Positions 22,207-32,938 of a DNA stretch of 64,000 nt are shown here, piece after piece. The notes beneath the pieces are model-generated. The model searched no databases, was not told the origin of the DNA, and worked only from the letters and a program-made list of their open reading frames with translations. Origin of the DNA: Peribolospora baueri (Eukaryota; Basidiomycota; Peribolosporomycetes; Peribolosporales; Peribolosporaceae). Both the position numbers and the translations under genes were made by a program. The stretch is from NCBI GenBank assembly GCA_029717555.1, contig JAMDHS010000015.1:124001-188000 (forward strand), given 5' to 3'. The stretch's first letter is position 1, and every line of letters begins with the position of its first letter.

Positions 22207-23018
22207 ATGACCTCATCGCCCGCCCTGCGGCACGCGCCAGGCCATTCCTCGCTCGTCGGACAGACCCGACGATTCGACGAGCCTCCACTCGCCTCGCCTT
22301 TCCACTCTCACCCCAGAAATGGTCGACGAATCAAGTGGACGGACGGACGTGTTTGTGTCCGGCTGACCAAACGCATGCGACTCACCAACCCGACGTTGCT
22401 CCCTGTATGCATGGACCATCTCGCCAGACTGAATACCGGCGAGCGAGGTAAGGCTTTTCCGATCTCTTCCAGTTCGCTGGACCGCTTCTTCCTCCGAGAG
22501 GTTCAGATCGCTGGCAAGCTGCTCTCCTCCGTGCGATCTGACTTGCAGTTGGTTTTGGCGGTCATCCGCGACGGCGAGAAGCATACGAACCGCTCCAGGT
22601 CACTGGTCGAGAACCTTAACCAAGCTGAGGGTTTCGTCTGGGACGTTCGATCCATATTCCTCCAGTTGACCTGATGAGAATGCGTTCTCTCCTCGTCTAG
22701 GCACTATTCCCTCGCACTGGCGAGTGTATGACGTGCCATCGTCGATGCGATGGAGCCAAGCTGTCTGGCCAGAAGCTGACTCTCACAGACGGGCGAAGCC
22801 AGCCAATTCCGTCCTCCTCCTCTTTCGGCTGGACGAAGAGCTCGGAAGTGATTTCTCTGCGCAACGGCAACGGCGGCGGCGAGGACAAAGACTGGACGGT
22901 GGTCGTGCCCCTCTACACCAACCAGGACCGCACCGTTACACTGGCCTCCCTTGAGCTGCGCTGCGACATTCTACCCGCCATCGTCGCTCAGCGCACAGTC
23001 GCTATTCGTATCGCCTGA
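22207..23018 (+). pseudogene. Dynein heavy chain C-terminal remnant
   Basis: A short piece of the dynein heavy chain C-terminus, far from any other dynein sequence. From about 22470 the frame reads SLDRFFLREVQIAGKLL, SVRSDLQLVLAVIRDGEKHT, then NRSRSLVENLNQAEG; an intron at 22631-22700 (GTTTCG...CTAG) joins this exactly to TIPSHWRVYDVP. In dynein heavy chains this block is D-L..V..V..GE.K.TN..R.L...L..G.IP..W..Y.VP. A few codons later the frame shifts and the sequence resumes at GAKLSGQKLTLTDGRS and runs to WTVVVPLYTNQDRTVTLASL and the dynein-like end VAQRTVAIRIA. About 130-150 residues normally lying between the two blocks are absent, so an internal deletion with frame change is the simplest reading. 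The part before 22470 is open but not convincingly dynein. An intact short protein made by unusual splicing cannot be excluded. Confidence 0.6.
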
Positions 23019-23615
23019 TATAATGACCTCTACCCTTGCGGCCATGCAATCGAGCAGTTGATTGTTTTCACAGCTGTTGGAGGTTTCTGTGAGGGGCTCT
23101 ATTCTTTCATATTCCTTCAGCACGCGATTCCCGTGGACGAGCAATCTATCGTTGTCCCATCTGGTGGTTGTCTGATGAGATAACAGAGTCCATTTTATCC
23201 GGGGTGGGGTGTATCTATGCGGTCGCAATCCGATCGAGCGTATATAGTCGTGAGAGCATCACGGTGTCGGGGATATCGAAAGCGGGAAAAAAGAAGGGGT
23301 CTATGGTAAATGAGATAACGAAACGACCCCCGAATGCGCCGAGGGCCGGAGAAGTACGAAGTGAAGACGGAGCAGAGAGTGGCTGGTGGGAGAGTTGGTT
23401 GAGTGGGGGGAGGAGGGGAGGACAGTCAGTCGTGCCGCATCAGATACAGATACACATGGTTATGTCCGGGCCGCCAACACAAAGACGAAGACGAGGGACG
23501 AAAGACGAAAGACGAAAGACGAAAAGTGAAGTCGAAAGGCTCATAATGGTTTTTTTTTGGCGGCTGTGAGTTGGGTGGACCGCCGCCCACGAAACGAAAA
23601 ATTTCTCCTCGATCC
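23019..23615. other. Intergenic region between convergent units
   Basis: No conserved frame. Contains a short ACGAAAG repeat near 23494-23525 and a T9 run near 23551. Confidence 0.5.
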
Positions 23616-26600
23616 CTACCGTGCGCACGTCCGCCCGAGCGTGCTCAGCTTCAAACGGGCACGGACGGCCTCCATTCGCGCCCTTCCCCCTGCACCTTCT
23701 CCTGCCGCTGCCGTCTGAGGCTGGCCACCGGAACCATGCTCTAGGTCAAGCTCCTTCCCGCTCACTTGATCGTCCAGCGCTTTCGCCTCCTCCTCCTCCT
23801 CCTTGTACTCCCTCTCCAACTCGGCCTTCTCCTTATCTGCGCCCGACGCCGGCACATCTCCCAACTCCCCCTTCGCTTCTCCTTCCTCCGCAGCGACCAC
23901 GTTGTCCACGGACACACGCGCGGATCGAGCGGCCGGCACGGCGGGCGTGTTGGGCGCCGAAGAGCCGGATTGGTGGACGTTACGGACGAGCGAGTAAGAG
24001 CGGATAAAGAGGGCGACCTGGACGGGATGGAGGAAGAGCGGACAGGTGGACAAGGAGGAAATAGCAAATGCGATGAGCGCTCGTGACTTCGGCTGACCGG
24101 CCGCTGAATGGAAAGCACGGAGAGGTATGGAAGGAGTCGCACGATCAAACCGGCGGCGGTGACAGGAGCCATGACGACCCAGATCATCCTAATGCTCTCC
24201 GCGTAGGCGTGGATGACCTGCACGCGTACAGACTCGGGTTGGATCTGCGAGGGACAAAACGAGATGAAGTAGGTAGGGTAGGGTAGGGGAAGGTAGGTAG
24301 GTAGGGCCATGACCGATCATGAGCGGGCCGAGGTCGAAACGAGGAATCAACTTGAAACGAAGCGATGGGCAAAAACAGCAGTAAAAAAACCGGATCTACT
24401 CACGTTCACGAGGCCTCTCAAGTTCTGGCTCTCCCCCTTGCCCGATGCGCCGAGCGAGTATCCGACGATCTGGCTGACGCGCCTGCGCACCTCCGAGTCG
24501 AAGATGGCGCCGCCGATCGAGATACCCATCGTGCCGCCCAGGGAGCGAACGAGGGTGAAGGCGGCAGTGCTGGTAGCCATGTCACGTATCGGCATCGCGG
24601 CCTGGAGGGCTAGCAGCGGCGGTTGGAAGAGGCACTGCGGCGGTGAAGGGGAGGGTGTAAGTTCCGAGGCGAGAAGACGGGGACGGGACAAGGCAAGACA
24701 GGAAGAAGACTCACGCCGACACCGAAGGCGGCGATGGCCAGGAAGCCTTCCTGCTTTCCTAGGTTGCTTTTATCGTCCAATGTGGCCATGGTGGAGAATC
24801 CGATGGTCATCACGGTGAAGCCGACGAGGATGGTGGGCCTGTACTTCTTCGTCTTCGTCACAACCTGTCCGGAGATCATGGCGAGAATGGAAGCGCCGAG
24901 GGAGAAGGGGAACATCTGGACGCCGGACATGAGGGCGCTCCTGCCGTATACGCCTTGGAAGAAGATTGGCATGTAGTCTGTGTGGTTGGAAGAAGGGACG
25001 GGGCGGGGTACGAGGGAACGGACATGAACCGCATGAACCGGCTAAGGACGGCCAGGTCTCCGTCCATACCCGGCGCGTCCGTGCTCTCCTCGCGATCCAC
25101 TCACAAGTGCCGGCGAAGAAAGCGAGAGCGTGGCAGAGAGCGGAGACGAGCACGGCGACCGTGGTCCTGTTCTTGAAAAGGCGAGGAGGGAAGATAGGGT
25201 TACGCTTGGTGTAGCTCTCCCAGATCCCGGCGGCAATGAAGGTGCAGCCGCCGACGGTGACGAGTGAGATGGTCTGAGCGTCGGACCCTGGGGGACGGGT
25301 TGGGGGAAGAAGCAAAAGGGGGGTAGGGGTAGTCAGAAGATCGCGCCCGATGCGGACACATCGAAGGCCAACTCGAACACGCACAAGTGACGCTCTCAGC
25401 GTGCGAGAAGCCCACGAGGAGCAAAACGACGGCTGCAATGATGAGGAAGAGGCCGAAAAAGTCGAAGCGCCCGATGTAGTAGCGGATGGGCTTGCGCTCG
25501 ATAGGGTTAAGGTGGAGGAAGAAGAAGAGGCACAAAAAGGCGGCGCCTCCCGTGGGGAGGTTGACGAAGAAGCTGAGATGACAAGGGAGGACGAGGACAA
25601 ACAACGAAGATGAGCTTTCCGTCATACACACGAACCGGTGATCTGTGTGCAGTCGATCACATACCACCATCGCCAGGTGACGTGCTGAGAAAGGGAGGAA
25701 GAGACGAGTTAGCCTCCAAGCCAGCAGGCGCGTCGCGCAAGGACGCTTCCCATTCGCTCGCGATGGCGGGAAGACTCACGTCGGTGAAGACGCCTCCCAG
25801 CAAAGGTCCGAGCACGCTCGAGATGCCCCACGTGGCACCTAGGAGGCCGGCGTACTGACGCGGCAGAACGGAGAAGGCAGGAGTGGAAAATTGGAAAATT
25901 AGAAGGTGAAGAGAACTGGGTGGGAGTTTAGACTGAGAGAATGCGAAAACTTACCTTCCCGCGATCTTCCAGGGACACTATGTCCGAGATAGTGATCTGC
26001 GCAAAGGAGAGGAAGACGAAGGTGAGCGATGAAAAACCGACACCTGTGTCTCGTGAGCGGAGCGAGGGTCGACGTTGGACCGTGCGAGATGACGGACCTG
26101 GATCATGCTGATGATGCCACCTCCACCAACGCCCTGTACGCCTCTACAGATGATGAGCCAGGTCATGTTCTGAGCAGCGCCGCACATGGCCGAGCCGAAG
26201 AGGAAGATGACAATGGCGGCGAACAGGCATGGCTTGCGGCCTATGATATCGGAGACGGTGCCATAGAGGGGAATGAGAGAAGTGGAACAAAGGAGGTAGG
26301 CCGAGCCGACCCAGGAGTAGCCCGAAGCGCCGTTGAACTCGCCCACGATGGTGGGAAGTGCCGTCGAACTGTTTCGTGGCGAGAGCGTAGGGGAAGAAGG
26401 GCGACATTCGGGTGTCATTCCCATCAGCGACACTTACAGTGCCTTCTCATAGCCTTCCGTCGCCCCTGGTCCCATTGCGGCGGACACTCACACGATCGTC
26501 TGATCCAAAGCGGCCAGCTGATGGGACGGGCATGAAAATATGGAGACGACGGGAGGGTGAGGGCTCGGCGGAGGAAGGAAAAGAGACGAAGGAAGCCGTA

Positions 26601-26987
26601 CCGGCAAGCCTGAGGCGGACGGAGGACGGAAGCGGAGAAGAAGCTCACGAAAACGGTCAGCATGAGGCTGGGAAAGACGATCCACATGTTGTTCTCCGGC
26701 AGGATATGCTCGTCCTCTTGGAGCCAGGCTCCCCTTTTACCCTTCTTGCCACGCTTGGAAGGGTCGGCGGGCGCCTCGGACGCCTCAGGAGCCTTGCTTG
26801 GGGGCATGTGCGCAGCAGGGGGGACAGGAATAGCGGTGTCTGCGGTGGGAGTATCGTGGGTGCCCGCCAGAGAGGAGGGGGCGGTGGTGGAGGGGCATTT
26901 CTCGTCGACCTCTTGCTCAGGGCGTGCGAGGGCGCCCGAGGGTACCGAATCTGGAGGCGACTGGAGGGCGGAGGCCGCGTCGGACAT
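23616..26987 (-). CDS. MFS transporter, DHA2-like 14-TM drug/toxin exporter
   Basis: Proton-coupled antiporter of the major facilitator superfamily, probably at the plasma membrane. A disordered N-terminus ([18 protein letters not shown]) of about 100 residues precedes the first helix [11 protein letters not shown]. The next block LAALDQTIV is a 26-base exon, followed by [20 protein letters not shown]. Motif A is [12 protein letters not shown] and the antiporter motif C is [14 protein letters not shown], followed by [14 protein letters not shown], which marks the 14-helix DHA2 group. Later helices include [29 protein letters not shown], and [20 protein letters not shown]. The C-terminal tail after the last helix is long and charged (Lys/Glu-rich). 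I used the first ATG; a GTG three codons upstream is not needed. At least eight introns, all with GT-AG ends where I checked. The substrate cannot be read from sequence. Confidence 0.9.
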
Positions 26988-27397
26988 GGCTGTCACCGGC
27001 GAGGTGTGTGGAGGAGATGGTGGTGAGGGGAATGGAGGAGGAGGAGGAAGAGGAAGAGGGGAGGGGTTAAAAGCATGAGCCTTAGATGAGCAACGAATGT
27101 CTGCCGAATTTTATGTGCCTTGCTGCGTTGCTTATCTCCGCATTCGGATTAGCCGACGCCATCTTATCCGCCTCGGCAGGCCCTGGCCAGCCCCCCCCCG
27201 CACATCTCCGCCCGCATCGCCGTTACGTCCGGGGCCAGGCCGTCCATCGCCGCCTATGCCCGCATTCTTCTCGCCTCGCCCCCGCCCATCGCCGCCTGCG
27301 ACCGTCGGGCTCCGGCCGGCGCTGCACGAGCCACCACGGCGGCCGCCTCGATCGCGGACAAGTAGGAAGAAGAAAAGTAGGACATAACGAAAGAAGG
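26988..27397. other. Upstream region shared by MFS and bL33m genes
   Basis: Divergent promoter region. Includes a C9 run near 27190 and CG-rich stretches; no supported gene. Confidence 0.5.
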
Positions 27398-27892
27398 ATG
27401 GCCGGCAAGGCAAGAGCACGGTGAGCACCGCACCTTTCCATCTCCCTCGCTCGTCCGTTTCTACAGCGTGCGATGGGAGAGGGGAGACACACACACACAC
27501 AGACAGTCGGACGGACAGGCAGAGGCGGGCAGAACGACACCGACGAGGCCGACCGAGCTGAGCGAGCTGACTCTCTTGCCCTCCCTCCGTCTCCCCGACT
27601 CAGCACAATTCTGGTCAAGCTCGTCTCGGCAGCCCGGACGGGCTTCTTTTACACTCGCTCACGACCCCGAACCGCGCCCAAGCTGTCTCTCATGAAGTAC
27701 GATCCCAGGGGTAAGTCTCTCCGTTGCCTCGGACCCTCGTGTGCTCGTCTCATCTGAACGGACGGACAGACGGACGACGGATGGGCTGGCTGACCGCTTC
27801 CTTCCCTCGCTCGACTCCCCCTTCTTCCTCCGTTCACCCTTCACACCACAGTCAAGCGCCATGTCCTCTTCACCGAGCAAAAAATGAAGTGA
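27398..27892 (+). CDS. MRPL39: Mitochondrial ribosomal protein bL33m
   Basis: Large-subunit protein of the mitochondrial ribosome. Three exons (27398-27420, 27604-27710, 27852-27892) give a 56-residue basic protein: MAGKARARTILVKLVSAART, then GFFYTRSRPRTAPKLSLMKY, DPRVKRHVLFTEQKMK. This matches bL33 over its full length, including TILVKLVS, GFFYT, KLSLMKYDP and HVLFTE. The cysteines found in some bacterial L33 proteins are absent, as is usual in mitochondrial versions. The first exon codes for only seven full codons, so the gene is easily missed by ORF-based annotation. The symbol follows the budding-yeast name for this protein. Confidence 0.95.
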
Positions 27893-28837
27893 GCCTGATT
27901 TTCGGACCGACCCACCGTCCCCGTCCGTCGCAACACAACGACCAGACCAGGCACGCGGCCGTCCAGCGTCCTCGCTCGTCCACGCCTTCTTGCACCCTCG
28001 TCACTGCGCGCTTCAGCCCCCCCTCATGTAAAGTACTGTAAACAGCAGCTGGCAATAACGCTTTGGTCGCGGCGAGACGACAGACCGCACGTGCCTTCGT
28101 CATCGAATGCGAGGAGGTCATGTCGGATTCGGGTCCGCCGCCGCCGAAATGCGATGGATAAGAGGTGTGCAAACGTGAGGATGACCATGACACCGCGACA
28201 CGCACGACGCACACGGACGGACGGACGGGCGGGTCGGGAAGGACAAGGGTTCGTGGTGTCGGATAAAAAGGGAAGAGGACTTTGTACCACTGGTCGTTCG
28301 ATTCTTGCTTCCTTCTCGAATCGAGGTGCTGGCGCCGGCGTCGAGATTGAGCACGCTCTACTCGACTCCTCTCCTCGCCCTCCTCGCCACCCTCTCTCTC
28401 TCTCTCTCTCTCTCTCTTTTTAGCAGCAGCCTGCGAGAATCCCCATGCCATTACCAAACAAAACCAAAGACGACGGGCGGAGAACTGGAGAGCAGGGAGA
28501 ATGGGGGGACACGAACCGAGGCTGGTATGGTATCCGATCCAGTCATATCCGCCCTTACAAAAACGGAACGGAACGAACGGAGCAGACGTGCGTAGGTTGT
28601 ACACGGCGCGCCGAGGGGGACTGGGAGGGGGGGGAGAAACAGGACAGGACAAAACAAAACGGGACGGGACAACGACGTTCAACGACCGAGCAGAAGACGA
28701 CGATGGGAGAGGAGAAGGGAGGAAGGGAAGGAGGGAGGGAGGGAATAGAAAGCGAGACAGGATGAAAGAGGAGGGTATCGATAGAGTTGGGATGCCCAGT
28801 TCGCTTTTCACGCTTCTCGCACGGTCAACTAGCTCGT
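27893..28837. other. Intergenic region between convergent genes
   Basis: Holds a CT dinucleotide run and GGGA-rich stretches near 28730. A long minus-strand frame crosses it but is low-complexity with no conserved motif. Confidence 0.5.
28392..28417. repeat. (CT)n dinucleotide repeat
   Basis: About 13 copies of CT in the region between the bL33m and RhoGAP genes. Confidence 0.9.
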
Positions 28838-31800
28838 CTATGCAGAGATCTCGCCAGACGGCCGCCGTGCTGGAGCGGAGACGGGCATCGAGCTCGCTTC
28901 GGGCCCAGGAACGGGCTCGGATGCAGACGCGGACGCCGGTGCTGGGGCATCGGCGGGCGCTGAGGCATCCGCTGGGGCATCCGCTGAGGTATCCGCAAGG
29001 GTATCCGCGGGGGCATCCGCTGAGGCATCCGCTGAGGTATCCGCTGAGGCATTGGCGGGGACGGGAGTGGGAGTCTCAGAGGATCCTTGTCGGACAGCTG
29101 TCGACATCATACATCAAGGGTTGGTCAGCCATCTCCTTCGCCGCTATCCCGCATCGTCTGGGTTGTGCCCGCGTTCCCGGCGCTGCACCGCCACGATCCT
29201 GGCTCTGCTATCCAACCCACTCACCTCCGCCCTCGTTGGCCGCCGTCTCGAGAGGGGCCGCAAAAGGCGTCTCGCTGGCGTGTGCGCTCGACGTGACGGA
29301 AGAAGGCGCGGCGGAAGAAAACGTAGAGCTGGCGACCGTTTTGGTCGCCTTATCCGCCGAGACGCCCGAACTGATCGACGCGGCCTTGGCAGCGGGCGAC
29401 TGGGACGACTGCGCGGAGGCGGGGGTATCAAAGATAGCGGCGGCGTTGTTGAGGAGATCCTCGAAGGTGGCGTCCTTGGCGGGACGAACGAGCGACGGAG
29501 GAAGAGAGACCAGAGAAGGAGAAGATCAGCACAAAAGGTCGTGACCGCTCTTCACTCGCAGGACGACGCCAAGGAGAAAGCATTGTCACCCACCTTGCTG
29601 GCCTTCATCTGCACCTCGAGGGGGGTTTCCGTATCTTCTCCGAAGATGACGGGCGCGAAGACGAGGCTAATGTTGGTGACAGACATCTTGTTCTCACCCT
29701 CTTGCGCGGCGACCCGGGTGAGATGCTCGACGATCGCCATGAGAGTCGTGTGGTTCACAGCAGGCAAGCGCCGGATCTTGCCTTTAAGCACGGCCAGACG
29801 CTCCGACGGCTCTACGGCGAGGCGATCCTCGATGGGGAAAGCGAAGACTGGCACGGGAAGCTGTCTCAAGTACTTCCATCGACGCATTCGGGAACGAGGA
29901 GTGGTTGGCGGTCAGCTTGGGTCCGCTCTCCCATCCGTCCTCCGAACGCTGAACGGACTCACATATTTGAGAACGCCCGCCACAGTCCAGACGTCGACGT
30001 CCTTCGGATCGAACTGGAACGTCTCTTCGTCTTTCTCGATCACCCGCACAAGCTGCGAGCCAGGACGAAGAAGGGGAGACGTACGCTCTTATTTACTCGC
30101 TCAACGGGGAGAGAAGAGAAAGAAGAGAAGCCACATACGTTCTCCAAGCTCGAATGCTTGGCCGAAATGCGGTAGATGCCCTCCGCGGTCAATCCTGCAC
30201 CACGCATCGACACACTCAGTTGAGTCCGAGCAAAGTAGTACAGAAATCGAACGAACAACTCGACTCGAGCTCACCCCTTGCATCCACATATTCGATGCAC
30301 TTGGTCACGATCAGCGGCGGTCGACTGCCGCTTCCGCGATTGAACGCGTAGTCGTTCAGCGAAACGCCCTGTCAGATAAGGGACCCGAAGTCATTAGCAG
30401 GCAAACTCCAGAGTCTGAAGCTTCGAACAACCTCGGCGGCGCACAAAGATGAGGTTCTTGCATGGGCCGACGTAGTAGTTGTTGTAGAGTACAGTCTCTT
30501 CCGCGACCGCATCTTCTCTGGGCAAGGTGGCCGCGAATCGTTGATCTGTAGCAAAGCGAGCGACAAAGATGTGATCAGTCTCCAGGAGGCTCAGCAACGC
30601 CTGTCATACCACAAGAGTGACTCACTCTCCACCTCGTGATTGACGACCTTCTGGAGGACGTCCTCGACGTGCTCGAACAACTGACCGCCCCGATCGGACC
30701 CAATTCGACAACTCATCTCAGCTCGCCAAGAATGGAACAGTTCCGCTCGTCTGCAAGCGTAGCGTATCAAAAACGCCAAACGCACCTTCTGCTGCGTCGC
30801 CGAGTTGCTCTCGGCCATCCTCGCGCACTCGGCGAAGAGCCTCTGGGCGGTGCTGGTGAGTTCACATCGGAGCTCGACCACGCTCTTGTAGGCCGCTTCG
30901 TACGTCTTCTCTCGGCGGAGGCGGAGAGTCTCGAGCTTGAAAACGCCCTCGCGGTAGGCTTTGTCTGTTTGACAGGGAACGGGAGTCAGAGATCGTCGAG
31001 TTCGGGGAATATGCGAAAACGAGGTGTTTCACACTCCCACATCGTCCAGGAGCACTTCACTAACCCGCCTCTTCAGCCTCCCGCTTAGCCTTGACGCCCT
31101 TAAGTGCCTGGGTATTTGCCTTTATGCTAGAGCTACTGCTCAAATTAGTCGCGACGCTTCCCCCACCCCCCTCCTTGCCCATCCCCGCCCCGCCACCTTT
31201 CTCACCCCCATGTTTGTCCCCACCGCCGTCCCTGAACCTGCCAATGAATGCGTTGAGCTTTTGCTGAGGCACGGAAAAATCTCGCGTCTTGAGTGCGTGA
31301 AGCATCTCCCTTCCACCCGTTCCGGAAGCCGGTCCTGCTCCAGTGGGAGTGGTAGGAGGGACTTCGGTTCGTCGAGGTGGGATGGGCGGGGGCACGCCAT
31401 GAACGGCCGCCGGTGACGGAAGCCCACTTGAGCCAGGCACACCGGTGCTCTGGGTAGCAGCGGGTGAGGGGAACACCGGCACACCGGTCCCAACAGCACC
31501 TTGTAGGTCGGTGGGTGCGGGCGCCTCACCTTGTTGTTGCAGTTGCTGAAGGTACGTGTCCGCACTGCAGCTAGGCTGGGTCGAAGAGGCCCGTGGCACC
31601 TGGTTCAAGCCCGCGCTAACAGGCCGCTCAGCCCCCGGTGTTCCTTTCCCGGGACTGGTAGCACTATCAGCAATGCCAGCGCTCTTAGACCTCGTCATGC
31701 TGGTGGTACCAGCCTGTGCGTGCTGCTGCGGGGAGACTGGCGCTGTAGACGACCAATTCGAATGAGCCGCATTGGAGGAAGAGAGAAGACGCTGTTGAGC

Positions 31801-32658
31801 CTCTACGGCCTCGGACTGCAGTCGGATCTGTTCTCGTAGCTGCTCATAGTCCTCGCATCTGCGCCAGTAGGTCCGATAGAGGCGCGGCAGAGTCGTGTTG
31901 CGCATTTCGGTGTACCCGAGAGCCGAGATCTGTATGAGAAAGAAGGTCCTGGTACAATGAGCTCGGTAATGTACGTTTCTGGGGACGTGCTGGATACCTC
32001 ACCCTCAGATCCTCTTTTACTCGCTGGCAGGAGCAGATGTGAAGGTCGACAGGAGGTCAACGGGCCGAGAGTGCGGTCTCTACACAGAGACAAACGAGCG
32101 TTTACCTTTCTCGTGCGTTCCTGTGTATCCCGGAAGGAAGCCAGAGGCGCAATAACGGTCTCTTTCAAACTGTGAATAAAGTGCCCACGCGTCTCCGCCT
32201 CTGCGAGCGAGGTTGAGCGAGACGTTGCGCGTTCGCATTGGAGCGGACGGAGGGGAGTGTGATGGACGGAGGTGAGATGCGTACAGCGCGCGCCAACCAA
32301 ACCAGCGCTTACTGACCTCTCTCCATGTTCTCCCTCATCTCTCTCCACGCCTTGCGCAGCCCAGGAAGGTCATCTCCCCGGTTGACCTTGCTGTTGAAGC
32401 ACGGAGAGCCACGACGAAATCAGTCGCGAGCGGCATCCTTCCCGGAGGAACGAGCGGCACTTACGCGTCGATCTTGAAGTCATGTTCCCTCTGCCTCAAT
32501 GCGAGCCGGCGGAGGTTATCGATGTAGTCCTCCTCGATCTTTACCCTGCTCTCGAAGAGCTGGACGTACGAGTCGGCTTCTGCGACGACGTCTTTAAACA
32601 GGTCGAGGAGATCCGCGTTGGGGTGATCGAGCGACTTGCGCGCGGGTAAGAGATCCAT
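28838..32658 (-). CDS. F-BAR and RhoGAP domain protein (Rgd1-like)
   Basis: Predicted GTPase-activating protein for Rho-type GTPases that also bends or senses membrane. N-terminal F-BAR/FCH-type helices: DLFKDVVAEADSYVQLFESR, VKIEEDYIDNLRRLALRQRE, then LRKAWREMRENMER and HSLKETVIAPLASFRDTQER. A Ser/Pro/Gln-rich linker follows, including PPIPPRRTEVPPTTPTGAGP, a likely SH3 ligand. The coiled-coil part resumes at DKAYREGVFKLETLRLRREK. The RhoGAP domain has VSLNDYAFNRGSG, IVTKCIEYVDARGLTAEGIY with the catalytic arginine in GIYRIS, YLRQLPVPVFAF and NKMSVTNISLVFAPVIFG. The C-terminus after the GAP domain is an Ala/Asp repeat built on units such as ADASADAPAD. About 12 introns. The ATG opens the exon with the first helix; FCH domains usually have some 20 more residues before it, so an extra upstream exon is possible. 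Confidence 0.9.
28895..29060 (-). repeat. Coding Ala-Asp repeat
   Basis: Direct repeat of about 12-24 bases encoding ADxSADAPAD-type units in the last exon of the F-BAR/RhoGAP gene. Copy number may vary between strains. Confidence 0.7.
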
Positions 32659-32938
32659 GGAAGCAATTCCTTCCCTGTATGTCCGTCCGTCCGTCCGTCC
32701 GTTCACCTTTGTTGTAGAGACGAGAAGAAGGGAAAGGTGTGGGAACGTCAACGAGAGCGATGTTCACGATGGTTACCTAGCTCGTTGTCGACGCCCGGGT
32801 GAGTCGATCGAACGCGTGTCAGGTCACGGCTGCGGCAGACTGCGGCGCACGCGTCCGAGCGATCGGCGACTTCATTTTGTGATTCTACCAAAGACATCTC
32901 ATCTCCTACGCACGTATCCTTTCTTCACCTTGACCGAC
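32659..32938. promoter_or_regulatory. Shared upstream region of RhoGAP and RNase P subunit genes
   Basis: Only 280 bases separate two divergent starts, so the promoters must overlap or share elements. A short GTCC repeat (32681-32702) lies on the RhoGAP side. No factor site can be named with confidence. Confidence 0.4.

Noticed and set aside
22722-22773. A 47-base intron joining the two dynein blocks in frame
   Set aside because: GT and AG ends exist, but the removed bases encode parts that match dynein on both sides (VYDVP and GAKLSGQ), so a deletion is a better explanation than splicing.
27870-28811. 313-codon minus-strand frame between bL33m and RhoGAP genes
   Set aside because: Low-complexity Ser/Pro/Arg sequence crossing a CT repeat; no motif and no splice context.
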